Below, in pieces: positions 8,414 through 16,684 of a DNA stretch of 64,000 bases (within the stretch, counting starts at the first letter, position 1; each line of letters starts with the position of its first letter). The position numbers and the translations under genes were made by a program. Origin of the DNA: Arthrobacter sp. PAMC25564 (GTDB lineage: Bacteria; Actinomycetota; Actinomycetes; Actinomycetales; Micrococcaceae); assembly GCF_004798705.1 (NCBI RefSeq), contig NZ_CP039290.1, positions 2,418,001 through 2,482,000 on the forward strand. The letters are read 5' to 3'. The notes below the pieces were generated by a model, which was not told the DNA's origin, made no database searches, and saw nothing but the letters and a program-made list of their open reading frames with translations.

Positions 8414-9106
8414 ATGACCAGCGTCAGCACACTCGAAGCTGCCGGCCCCGAAGGCTCCAAGTCCGAGCAGGCCTACCGGCGGCTCAAGGAGCGCATCACC
8501 GGCGGAGAGCTTGGCCCGGGCTATCGCCTGGTGCTCAGCACGATTGCCCGGGATATCGGGGTCAGCGTGGTTCCGGTCCGTGAAGCCATCCGGCGGCTTG
8601 AAGCCGAAGGGCTGGTGACCTTCGAACGGAACGTAGGTGCCACGGTTGCCGGCGTTGATCCCACGCTCTACCTGCACACCATGCAGACCCTGAGCATCAT
8701 CGAGGGGGCGGCCACCGCGCTCGCGGCCCCGCTGATCGATGGCGAGGACATCGCCCGTGCCCGGGCGCTGAACGAGGAACTGCGCGGGTGCCTGGCGGAT
8801 TTCGAACCTGCCCGGTTCACCCGGCTGAACACCGAGTTCCACGCGATCCTCTACGGCCGCTGCCCCAATCCGCACATCCTCGACCTGGTCCACCGCGGCT
8901 GGAACCGGCTGGGCGCGATGCGGACCTCCACCTTCAACTACGTCCCCGGACGGGCCCACCAGTCGGTAGCGGAGCATGCCGGGCTGCTTGACCTCATCGA
9001 GGCCGGCGGAACCGCACACGAGATCGAAATGGCGGCCCGGGCCCACCGCACCAACACGCTGAACGCCTTCCTGGCGCAAACCCACCAACCGCCGTCGGCA
9101 CTCTAA
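8414..9106 (+). CDS. GntR family regulator (FCD type) of the hpa operon
   Basis: The 230-residue protein has an N-terminal winged helix (AYRRLKERITGGELGPGYRL, DIGVSVVPVREAIRRLEAEGLV) and a helical FCD ligand domain with metal-type residues (LNTEFHAILYGRC, H in SVAEHAGLLDLIEAG). FCD regulators usually repress catabolic operons and release DNA on binding an organic acid. It starts seven bases after the fusion gene and precedes the aldehyde dehydrogenase by 35 bases, so it is embedded in the operon it probably controls through the palindrome at 6858. Confidence 0.9.
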   Translation: MTSVSTLEAAGPEGSKSEQAYRRLKERITGGELGPGYRLVLSTIARDIGVSVVPVREAIRRLEAEGLVTFERNVGATVAGVDPTLYLHTMQTLSIIEGAATALAAPLIDGEDIARARALNEELRGCLADFEPARFTRLNTEFHAILYGRCPNPHILDLVHRGWNRLGAMRTSTFNYVPGRAHQSVAEHAGLLDLIEAGGTAHEIEMAARAHRTNTLNAFLAQTHQPPSAL

Positions 9107-9141
9107 ACACACCCGAATCCACGGAAAAGGAATGGTCCACC

Positions 9142-10653
9142 ATGGCCGAACACTACCTGCCTGACAACCTGCCCACCCACATCCGGCACTTCATCAACGG
9201 CGAATTCGTCGACTCCATCAACGGAGCCACGTTCGAGGTCCTGGACCCGGTCACCAACGTCACCTATGCGACGGCGGCGGCAGGACAGAAAGAGGACATC
9301 GACGCCGCGGTCCAGGCGGCCCGGAAGGCCTTCACCTCCGGCCCCTGGCCGGGAATGAAGCCGCGGGAACGCGCCCGGATCCTGAATAGGATCGCCGACG
9401 CCGTCGAGGCGCAGGAACACCGGCTCGCCGAGATGGAGACCTTCGACACCGGCCTGCCGATCACCCAGGCCAAGGGCCAGGCGCTCCGCGCGGCCGAGAA
9501 CTTCCGCTTCTTTGCCGACCTGATCGTGGCGCAGTTCGACGACGCCATGAAGGTCCCCGGTGCGCAGATCAACTACGTGAACCGCAAGCCGATCGGCGTT
9601 GCCGGCCTGATCACGCCGTGGAACACCCCGTTTATGCTGGAGTCCTGGAAGCTCGCCCCGGCGCTGGCGACCGGCAACACCGTGGTCCTCAAGCCCGCCG
9701 AGTTCACGCCGCTGTCCGCCTCGCTGTGGGCGGATATCTTCACCGCCGCCGGCGTCCCGGCTGGCGTCTTCAACCTCGTCAACGGCCTCGGTGAAGAAGC
9801 CGGCGACGCCCTGGTCAAGCACCCGGACGTCCCGCTGATCTCCTTCACCGGCGAGACCACCACCGGCCAGACGATCTTCCGCAACGCCGCGGAAAACCTC
9901 AAAGGCCTGTCCATGGAGCTCGGCGGCAAGTCCCCGTGCGTGGTCTTCGCCGACGCCGACCTCGACGCCGCCATCGACTCCGCCCTGTTCGGAGTCTTCT
10001 CCCTCAACGGCGAGCGCTGCACCGCCGGCTCACGGATCCTGGTGGAGCGCGGCATCTACGAAGAGTTCTGCGACAAGTACGCCGCCCGGGCCAGGAATAT
10101 CGTGGTGGGCGACCCCCACGATCCGAAGACCGAGGTCGGTGCCCTGGTCCACCCGGAGCACTACAAAAAGGTCATGAACTACGTCGAGATCGGCAAGACC
10201 GAGGGCCGGCTGCTGGCCGGCGGCGGACGGCCGGAAGGACTCCCGGAAGGGAACTACGTCGCCCCCACGGTGTTTGCCGACGTCGCCCCCGATGCCCGGA
10301 TCTTCCAGGAGGAAATCTTCGGCCCCGTCGTCGCGATCACCCCCTTCGATTCCGACTCGGAAGCGCTGGAGCTGGCCAACGGCGTCAAGTACGGGCTGGC
10401 CGCCTATATCTGGACCCAGAACCTCACCCGGGCACATACCTTCGCGCAGAGCATGGAAGCCGGGATGGTGTGGCTGAATTCCCACAACGTGCGTGACCTC
10501 CGCACCCCCTTCGGCGGCGTCAAGTCCTCCGGGCTGGGACATGAGGGCGGCTACCGCTCGATCGACTTCTACACCGACCAGCAGGCCGTGCACATCACCC
10601 TCGGCAGCGTCCATACTCCCAAGTTCGGCCACACGCCCACATCCGGCGCCTAG
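9142..10653 (+). CDS. hpaE: 5-carboxymethyl-2-hydroxymuconate semialdehyde dehydrogenase
   Basis: A 503-residue NAD-dependent aldehyde dehydrogenase. Visible landmarks are the cofactor segment ITPWNTPFML, the catalytic Glu in SMELGGKSP and the catalytic Cys in NGERCTAGSR, then EEIFGPVVAI and PFGGVKSSGLGHEGG. The close fit to HpaE and the neighbouring ring-cleavage genes indicate oxidation of carboxymethyl-hydroxymuconate semialdehyde, the product of homoprotocatechuate cleavage. AAAGGA lies about ten bases before the ATG. Confidence 0.92.
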   Translation: MAEHYLPDNLPTHIRHFINGEFVDSINGATFEVLDPVTNVTYATAAAGQKEDIDAAVQAARKAFTSGPWPGMKPRERARILNRIADAVEAQEHRLAEMETFDTGLPITQAKGQALRAAENFRFFADLIVAQFDDAMKVPGAQINYVNRKPIGVAGLITPWNTPFMLESWKLAPALATGNTVVLKPAEFTPLSASLWADIFTAAGVPAGVFNLVNGLGEEAGDALVKHPDVPLISFTGETTTGQTIFRNAAENLKGLSMELGGKSPCVVFADADLDAAIDSALFGVFSLNGERCTAGSRILVERGIYEEFCDKYAARARNIVVGDPHDPKTEVGALVHPEHYKKVMNYVEIGKTEGRLLAGGGRPEGLPEGNYVAPTVFADVAPDARIFQEEIFGPVVAITPFDSDSEALELANGVKYGLAAYIWTQNLTRAHTFAQSMEAGMVWLNSHNVRDLRTPFGGVKSSGLGHEGGYRSIDFYTDQQAVHITLGSVHTPKFGHTPTSGA

Positions 10654-10730
10654 GCGGCGCTGCCGCCCCCGCCGGCCCGCCGTCGTCGTACCTTCCACCC
10701 CAGAACCCTCCTCAACGAAGAGAGAAGACC

Positions 10731-11810
10731 ATGAACAACGTCATCCCCAAGCCCTCCGTCCCGGCACCGGACATCGTCCGCTGCGCCTACATGGAGATCG
10801 TGGTCACCGACCTCGCCAAGTCCCGCGAATTCTACGTGGACCTCCTCGGACTGCACGTCACCGAGGAAGACGAGAACAATATCTACCTGCGCTCCCTCGA
10901 GGAGTTCATCCACCACAACCTGGTCCTGCGCAAGGGCCCCATCGCCGCCGTCGCGGCCTTCGCCTACCGGGTGAAGTCCCCGGCCGAGGTGGACGCCGCC
11001 GAGGCCTATTACAAGGAACTGGGCTGCCGCACCGAGCGCCGCAAGGACGGCTTCACCAAGGGCATCGGCGACTCCGTCCGGGTCGAGGACCCGCTGGGCT
11101 TCCCTTACGAATTTTTCTACGACGTGGAGCACGTCGAACGCCTCACCCAGCGCTACGACCTCTACTCCGCCGGCGAACTGGTCCGGCTCGACCACTTCAA
11201 CCAGGTCACCCCGGACGTCCCGCGCGGCCGGAAGTACCTCGAAGACCTCGGCTTCCGCGTCTCCGAGGACATCCAGGACTCCGACGGCGTCTCGTACGCC
11301 GTCTGGATGCACCGCAAGCAGACCGTGCACGACACCGCGCTGACCGGCGGCAACGGCCCGCGCATGCACCACGTCGCCTTCGCCACGCACGAGAAGCACA
11401 ACATCATCCAGATCTGCGACAAAATGGGCGCCCTGCGCATCAGCGACCGGATCGAACGCGGCCCCGGCCGGCACGGCGTCTCCAACGCCTTCTACCTGTA
11501 CATCCTTGACCCGGACGGCCACCGCATCGAGATCTACACCCAGGACTACTACACCGGCGACCCGGACAACCCGACCATCACCTGGGACGTGCACGACAAC
11601 CAGCGCCGCGACTGGTGGGGCAACCCCGTGGTCCCCAGTTGGTACACCGAGGCCTCCCTGGTCCTGGACCTCGACGGGAACCCCCAGCCCGTCATCCAGC
11701 GCACTGACGCTTCCGAAATGGCGGTCACCGTGGGTGCCGACGGGTTCTCCTACACCCGCAAAGACGCCGAAAGCGCCGCCCAAGGCTTCAAACTCGGAGC
11801 CCAGCTCTAG
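10731..11810 (+). CDS. hpaD: Homoprotocatechuate (3,4-dihydroxyphenylacetate) 2,3-dioxygenase
   Basis: A 359-residue type I extradiol dioxygenase made of two-module vicinal-oxygen-chelate repeats. The sequence closely resembles the well-studied enzymes of Brevibacterium fuscum (iron) and Arthrobacter globiformis (manganese), with the same numbering: metal ligands His155, His214 and Glu267 and catalytic His200 and Tyr257 are all present. It opens the homoprotocatechuate ring next to the diol. Which metal is used cannot be read from the sequence. Its TAG shares one base with the GTG of the next gene. Confidence 0.95.
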   Translation: MNNVIPKPSVPAPDIVRCAYMEIVVTDLAKSREFYVDLLGLHVTEEDENNIYLRSLEEFIHHNLVLRKGPIAAVAAFAYRVKSPAEVDAAEAYYKELGCRTERRKDGFTKGIGDSVRVEDPLGFPYEFFYDVEHVERLTQRYDLYSAGELVRLDHFNQVTPDVPRGRKYLEDLGFRVSEDIQDSDGVSYAVWMHRKQTVHDTALTGGNGPRMHHVAFATHEKHNIIQICDKMGALRISDRIERGPGRHGVSNAFYLYILDPDGHRIEIYTQDYYTGDPDNPTITWDVHDNQRRDWWGNPVVPSWYTEASLVLDLDGNPQPVIQRTDASEMAVTVGADGFSYTRKDAESAAQGFKLGAQL

Positions 11811-12595
11811 TGCTCGATCAAAAGGCTGTTGCCGCCATAGCCGACGAACTGCTGGAGGCCCGAAGGACCCGTACCCCGATCCCGCGGCTGACCGCCCGCT
11901 ACCCGGAGATGACGGTACAGGACTCCTACGCCGTCCAGAACCTCTGGAGCGACCGCCTGCAGGAATCGGGGCGGACCCTGGTGGGCCGCAAGATCGGGCT
12001 GACCTCCAAAGCCATGCAGGCCGCCACCGGCATCACTGAACCGGACTACGGCGTGATTCTCGATGACATGGTGCTGGAAAACGGTGCCACCCTGCAATGG
12101 GATGACTACACGCATCCGCGGGTCGAGGTGGAACTGGCGTTCGTGCTGGGGAAACCGCTGTCCGGGCCGAACTGCAGCATCTTCGACGTCCTCGACGCCA
12201 CCGACTACGTCGTTCCGGCGCTGGAGATCCTGGATTCCCGGATCGAGATGGAGGGCCGGACCATCGTGGACACCATCTCCGACAACGCGGCCATGGGGGC
12301 CATGGTGATCGGCGGGAACCCCGTGAAGCCGCGGGACATCGACCTGCGCTGGGTTGCGGCGCTGCTGTACCGCAACCAGGTCATTGAGGAAACGGGGGTG
12401 GCCGCCGGTGTGCTCAACCACCCCGCGGCCGGTGTCCACTGGCTGGCGAACAAACTCGCCGCCCACGGCACCACCCTCGGTGCCGGCGAAATCATCCTGG
12501 CCGGATCGTTCACCCGCCCCATGTGGGTCTACAAGGGCGATTCGGTGTACGCAGACTACGGACAGTTGGGAACCATCACATGCCGATTCGAGTAG
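11810..12595 (+). CDS. hpaH: 2-oxo-hepta-3-ene-1,7-dioate hydratase
   Basis: The 261-residue product has the hydratase/decarboxylase branch of the FAH fold: VGRKIGLTSKAMQ near residue 60, the metal-binding E-x-E stretch in RVEVELAFVLGK, and a C-terminal GAGEIILAGSFTRP. It adds water to the 2-oxo-heptenedioate formed after the FAH-RraA step. GTG is the start because it overlaps the hpaD stop (TAGTG) and keeps the conserved N-terminus; the 3' end overlaps hpaI by 16 bases. Confidence 0.92.
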   Translation: MLDQKAVAAIADELLEARRTRTPIPRLTARYPEMTVQDSYAVQNLWSDRLQESGRTLVGRKIGLTSKAMQAATGITEPDYGVILDDMVLENGATLQWDDYTHPRVEVELAFVLGKPLSGPNCSIFDVLDATDYVVPALEILDSRIEMEGRTIVDTISDNAAMGAMVIGGNPVKPRDIDLRWVAALLYRNQVIEETGVAAGVLNHPAAGVHWLANKLAAHGTTLGAGEIILAGSFTRPMWVYKGDSVYADYGQLGTITCRFE

Positions 12596-13419
12596 AACCG
12601 GGGGAAACCTTCGCGGCGCGGCTGGCCGGGGCCAGCCGCCCCCAGGCCGGAATGTGGGTCTGCTCGGGCAGCCCCCTGGTAGCCGAAATCTGTGCGGGCT
12701 CCGGGCTGGACTGGCTCCTCATCGATGCCGAACACAGCCCCAACGGGCTCGAATCGATCCTCGCCCAGCTGCAGGCGGTCCATGGCTATCCGATCCACGC
12801 TGTCGTCCGCCCGCCGGTCGCTGACGCCGTACTGCTCAAGCAGTACCTCGACCTTGGCGTGCAGAACCTGCTGATCCCCATGGTCGACACCGCGGAGCAG
12901 GCTGCCGCCGTCGTGCGGGCCGTCAGGTATCCGCCGCACGGGATCCGCGGCGTCGGGAGCGCGCTGGCACGTGCCTCGCGCTGGAACCGGATTGAAGGCT
13001 ACCTGGGGCGTGCTGCTGGGACGGTCACGGTGCTGGTGCAGATCGAAACGGTCACCGCGGTCGAAAACGTGGCAGCCATCGCCGCCGTCGAAGGCGTCGA
13101 CGGGGTCTTCATCGGCCCCTCCGACCTCGCCGCGTCCATGGGGCATCTGGGCGAGCAGGACCATCCGGAGGTCGTTGCCGCCGTCGAACACTGCATCCGC
13201 ACGATCACCGGACTCGGCAAACCTGCGGGGGTGAATGCATTTGCCGAAGCTACGGCGCGCCGCTATCTCGATGCCGGCGTGGACTTCATCCTGGTCGGTG
13301 CCGATGTGGCCCTGCTGGCGAGGGGCAGTGAAAACCTGGCCGACCGCTACGGCACCGTTGTGGATGGCACCATTGCCGGCGGCACGATTGTGGGCGGTGA
13401 CGGCCGGCCCAGCTACTGA
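12580..13419 (+). CDS. hpaI: 4-hydroxy-2-oxoheptanedioate aldolase
   Basis: A 279-residue class II aldolase of the HpcH/HpaI family. The catalytic His sits in LLIDAEHSPNG, the metal ligands in LVQIETVTAVENV (Glu) and GVFIGPSDLAASMG (Asp). It splits 4-hydroxy-2-oxoheptanedioate into pyruvate and succinate semialdehyde, the last step of the pathway. The ATG lies inside hpaH. No 5-carboxymethyl-2-hydroxymuconate isomerase (HpaF), hydroxylase (HpaBC) or uptake gene is in the operon, so these are encoded elsewhere or replaced. Confidence 0.92.
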   Translation: MPIRVEPGETFAARLAGASRPQAGMWVCSGSPLVAEICAGSGLDWLLIDAEHSPNGLESILAQLQAVHGYPIHAVVRPPVADAVLLKQYLDLGVQNLLIPMVDTAEQAAAVVRAVRYPPHGIRGVGSALARASRWNRIEGYLGRAAGTVTVLVQIETVTAVENVAAIAAVEGVDGVFIGPSDLAASMGHLGEQDHPEVVAAVEHCIRTITGLGKPAGVNAFAEATARRYLDAGVDFILVGADVALLARGSENLADRYGTVVDGTIAGGTIVGGDGRPSY

Positions 13420-13647
13420 CACGGGAACGACACCTGCCTGCGCCAGTTTTGTGCCATAAGCGGGTCGCCCGGCCAGGCGACGTCGAAATGCCAGGTTGCG
13501 AAGACCGCCTCGGCCCGGGGACAAGATGCTTCCAGTCCATGCAGGTGGAAAGTTCGGGCGGACTGCATCCGCGCAGGGCCTTCGGCCGGTAGTAAGGGTG
13601 TAAGCAAAAGCACCGCCCGTATGCTGGGCCTCCACGAGGAGTTTGAA

Positions 13648-14361
13648 ATGCGCAAAAAAATCTCTGCAGTCGCCGGAGCAATGACGCTTCTGGCCGGGCT
13701 CGCCGTCGCCGGTCCCGCCCAGGCCAGCGACGGACGCGATGGCAAGGAGACGGCAGAACTGTCCGTACTGCATGGCGTACCAGGCCTCACGGTGGATGTC
13801 TGGGTGGATGGCAAACTGACCTTGGACAACTTCACGCCGGGAACACTGGCAGGGCCGTTGACTGTCCCCGACGGAGACCACAAGATCGCGATCACCGGAG
13901 CCGATGCCAGGAGCGCGGACAACCCGGTGATCGGTCCCGTGACAGTGGACCTGGAAGCAGGGCGGAATTACACGGCAGTGGCACACCTGGCCGCTGACGG
14001 AACTCCCACCGCCACCCTCTTCACGAACAACACCTGCGCCAGCCCCGACGGGAAGGGCAGGCTGACCGTCCGCCACGTTGCCGCCGCACCGGCCGTCGAC
14101 GTCCTGGCCGGCGGAACCGCGGTTATCAAGGGCCTGACCAATCCCCACCAAAAGACGCTCACCCTCAAGGCCGGGACTGTGTCCGCTTCGGTCGCTGCCG
14201 CGGGAACCACCGCTCCGCTGATCGGCCCGGCCGACGTCACCGTCGCAGCAGGGAAGAACACGATCGTCTATGCCTGGGGCAGCCTTGCTGACAACAATCT
14301 GGGTGTCGCTGTGCAGGTGGTGGACTCCAACTCCGGCGGACACAAGGGGCACAACGGCTAA
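13648..14361 (+). CDS. Secreted DUF4397 protein
   Basis: The 237-residue protein begins with a clear Sec signal peptide (MRKKISAVAGAMTLLAGLAVAGPAQA, cleavage near residue 26). Two DUF4397 repeats follow, each starting with the pattern of a valine-rich strand and D-V-W/L-V-x-G (TAELSVLHGVPGLTVDVWVDG, then RLTVRHVAAAPAVDVLAGG). The end is His/Gly-rich. GAGGAG stands eight bases before the ATG. DUF4397 proteins are extracellular beta-rich proteins of unknown function. The sigma factor and anti-sigma genes just downstream suggest it is a target of that pair. Confidence 0.85.
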   Translation: MRKKISAVAGAMTLLAGLAVAGPAQASDGRDGKETAELSVLHGVPGLTVDVWVDGKLTLDNFTPGTLAGPLTVPDGDHKIAITGADARSADNPVIGPVTVDLEAGRNYTAVAHLAADGTPTATLFTNNTCASPDGKGRLTVRHVAAAPAVDVLAGGTAVIKGLTNPHQKTLTLKAGTVSASVAAAGTTAPLIGPADVTVAAGKNTIVYAWGSLADNNLGVAVQVVDSNSGGHKGHNG

Positions 14362-14400
14362 CGTGCGTTCGCCTCAGGCGTGACATGTTGCCTTCGCCAA

Positions 14401-14433
14401 CCGGTGGGGTCGCGTTCGGCGCGGCCCCACCGG
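14401..14433 (+). terminator. Strong hairpin after the DUF4397 gene
   Basis: CCGGTGGGGTCGCG pairs with CGCGGCCCCACCGG (one G-U) around the loop TTCGG, a 14-pair stem. It lies 40 bases after the DUF4397 stop and before the sigma-factor gene. There is no U-run, so it is a probable but not classical terminator. Confidence 0.5.
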
Positions 14434-14525
14434 ACGTCTCCGCCGTCGATCCACCATTGCCCCACGACGCCGAGCGCGGAATAATGTGGATCCACAGGGC
14501 TCGATGCCGCTCTAAGGAGCATCCG

Positions 14526-15095
14526 ATGGAGGCCGCCGCGCACGGTTGGGACGTGGGTATCGATCATGCGTTCGCCGACGGCGAGGAGCGGGCCCTGGCG
14601 GAGGCATACCGGAAGATGAGTCCCCTCGTCTACACTCTGGCGCTAAGGTCCCTGGGCGAGCGGGCGGCCGCTGACGACGTTACGCAGGAGGTGTTCATCC
14701 GGGCTTGGAAATCGCGGGCGAGTTATCGGCCGGAGGCCGCACGACTGCCGGCGTGGCTGATCGGGATCACGCGAAACGCTATTTCGGATGCGTTGTCGTC
14801 CCGTTCCCGCCAGCGCGATCTTGAACAGGCAGCCGTGCACCTTGTCAGCGACCCGACCACCAATCCGAGTGCCAAGGACGTGGAGGCTGTGGCGGACCGC
14901 ATAACTTTGGAAGAGGAGTTGGAGCGGCTAGGGGATCCACAGACGGCGATAATGCGGTTGGCGTTCTATGAGGACTTGACCCATGACCAGATTTCCTCAC
15001 GCCTGGACCTTCCGCTCGGCACCGTCAAGAGCCACATCAGGCGCAGCCTAAGCCGATTACGGACCCGTCTGGAGGTGGAACATGGAACACCTTGA
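14526..15095 (+). CDS. ECF sigma factor (SigK-like)
   Basis: The 189-residue protein has sigma region 2 (YRKMSPLVYTLALRSLG, DDVTQEVFIRAWK, LPAWLIGITRNAISD) and region 4 with its helix-turn-helix (DLTHDQISSRLDLPLGTVKSH). AAGGAG lies eight bases before the ATG. It overlaps by 14 bases a membrane anti-sigma factor with an RskA-type output domain, so its activity is most likely controlled by an envelope signal. The DUF4397 gene upstream is a natural target candidate. Confidence 0.92.
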   Translation: MEAAAHGWDVGIDHAFADGEERALAEAYRKMSPLVYTLALRSLGERAAADDVTQEVFIRAWKSRASYRPEAARLPAWLIGITRNAISDALSSRSRQRDLEQAAVHLVSDPTTNPSAKDVEAVADRITLEEELERLGDPQTAIMRLAFYEDLTHDQISSRLDLPLGTVKSHIRRSLSRLRTRLEVEHGTP

Positions 15096-15927
15096 CGCCG
15101 AACTTATCAGCCTCCTTGCCCTTGGCGAGCAGCTCGGGAACGAATCCGCCGCCATCCACCTCGCGAGCTGCCGCGAATGCGGAGAAACGCTCGCCGCACT
15201 GCGGCGCACTGTCCTGGTTGCTACCGCCGACCCCGCAGGCGTCGAACTTATGGAACCGGGGAGCCACAATTGGCACGCTATCCATCAGGCACTCGGGCTG
15301 TCGCCATCTTTGGCAGGGGATCCTTTGGGACAATCCGCGGCACGTGCCCGCGACGCTCGCGATTTCGGTGAGCCATCGGTGAACCCCGCGGAAGCGCCGA
15401 CGTCGTTGCCCCTTTCGTCATCTGCACCTCCGGTTCCCTTGCCTTCCGGCAGGAGGCAGCCCTGGGCACGCCGCGGCCTGTGGATCACAGGAGTTGCTGC
15501 GGGAATAGTGTTGGGCGCAGCCGGCGCCTGGACTGCGGCCAGCATCTTTGGCCGCGCTGAACCACCGGTCGCGGTCCCCACGCCGTCGGCAGTGGTCCTG
15601 GCCGAGACGCCGCTAAAACCCCTGGCAGCCCACGCCGCAAGCGGGGACGCAGTGGTGCAGAGGCTCCCGAATGGCACGCGTCAGCTCGTCATCCGCTTGC
15701 CTGATGAGAATGTCTCCGGTTTCCGCGAGGTCTGGGTGGGCTCCGCCGACTTGTCCAAGATGGTCAGTCTGGGAGTCCTGGGCAATGACCCCGGAGTCTT
15801 TGTCATCCCGAGCGGACTGGATTTGGCCCAGTACCCCGTTGTGGACATATCCAACGAGCCCTATGACGGAGATCCGGCGCACTCCACGGAAAGCATCGCA
15901 CGGGGACGACTGACAGTGCCTGGCTGA
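15082..15927 (+). CDS. Membrane anti-sigma factor with zinc-type N-terminus and RskA-like domain
   Basis: The 281-residue protein has an N-terminal H-x3-C-x2-C motif (His26, Cys30, Cys33) typical of zinc-binding anti-sigma domains, a proline-rich linker, one membrane helix near residues 132-155 (GLWITGVAAGIVLGAAGAW), and an extracytoplasmic domain resembling RskA (residues ~200-281, with EVWVGSADLSKMVSLG and a DISNEPYDGDP motif). It should hold the preceding sigma factor at the membrane until regulated proteolysis. Translational overlap implies equal production of both partners. Confidence 0.85.
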   Translation: MEHLDAELISLLALGEQLGNESAAIHLASCRECGETLAALRRTVLVATADPAGVELMEPGSHNWHAIHQALGLSPSLAGDPLGQSAARARDARDFGEPSVNPAEAPTSLPLSSSAPPVPLPSGRRQPWARRGLWITGVAAGIVLGAAGAWTAASIFGRAEPPVAVPTPSAVVLAETPLKPLAAHAASGDAVVQRLPNGTRQLVIRLPDENVSGFREVWVGSADLSKMVSLGVLGNDPGVFVIPSGLDLAQYPVVDISNEPYDGDPAHSTESIARGRLTVPG

Positions 15928-15976
15928 CATGGAGCCGCCGGTTCGTGATCCGGCCCGGAGGGGAAAGAATGGTGAG

Positions 15977-16648
15977 GTGAGTGACGCCGGCGATTTCATC
16001 GATTCCTCCCTTCAGCGCGAGGGCGACTGGCACCGTGCTGCCGCGGCGCGGGCCCGGTTGGGAAGCGGGCTGGACGGACGCGAGCTGCGGTTCTACGGCG
16101 CCTCCGTGGGTGCGGTCCGGGGAACGGTCCGTGATGCCCTCCGCCGTCATACCGGGATGGCCCATGATGACATCACGGCGCTTAGTTCCGAATTGTGGGA
16201 GGTGCCCGTGTTCGAGCGCCGGCTCGCGGCGATTGTCCTGTTGCAGTCCAGGCTCACGGTGCTGGGCAACCTGGATCTGACCCGGATCGAGGGCTTCGTC
16301 AGAAGCGCCCGACTGCGCGGGCTGGTGGATCCGCTCGCCGTCGACGTGATCGGTCCCCTGGTCGAGGGACTGGATGTGCTGGGCAGGGTGCGCGCCGACA
16401 GTGTGCTGGACCGGTGGGTGCGGGAGCCCGACGCCTGGTTGCGCCGTGCCGCGCTGCTCTCCCCGCTACGGGCACTGGGGGCGGGAGCGGGGGATTGGGA
16501 CGGCTTCGTCCGGCATGCCAGGGCCGTACTCGCGGATCCGCCGGGACAGGGACCCGATGGCCCGGTGGTCCGGGAAGCGATCTCGCGGGTGCTAGCTGAG
16601 CTGGCGAGGACGCGGCCCGAACTTAGGTTCGCGTCCGCTGACGTCTGA
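15977..16648 (+). CDS. AlkD-like DNA alkylation repair / HEAT-type protein
   Basis: About 223 residues, almost entirely helical, with a pattern seen in bacterial AlkD relatives: an N-terminal helix pair, then WEVPVFERRLAAIVLLQSR, GLVDPLAVDVIGPL and a late DAWLRRAALLSPL, like successive HEAT repeats. AlkD glycosylases remove bulky alkylated purines without base flipping. I could not confirm the catalytic Asp/Trp pair by eye, so the enzyme activity is uncertain. GTG 15977 has AGGGGA upstream; an in-frame ATG at 15929 is the alternative. Confidence 0.55.
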   Translation: MSDAGDFIDSSLQREGDWHRAAAARARLGSGLDGRELRFYGASVGAVRGTVRDALRRHTGMAHDDITALSSELWEVPVFERRLAAIVLLQSRLTVLGNLDLTRIEGFVRSARLRGLVDPLAVDVIGPLVEGLDVLGRVRADSVLDRWVREPDAWLRRAALLSPLRALGAGAGDWDGFVRHARAVLADPPGQGPDGPVVREAISRVLAELARTRPELRFASADV

Positions 16649-16684
16649 CGCCGATGTGTGCCCCACGGGAGCACGACGCAAAGT

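Noticed and set aside
12556..14352. A 598-codon open frame on the minus strand
   Set aside because: It is the shadow of hpaI and the DUF4397 gene; both have clear protein families on the plus strand, and the minus-strand product has no recognisable motif.
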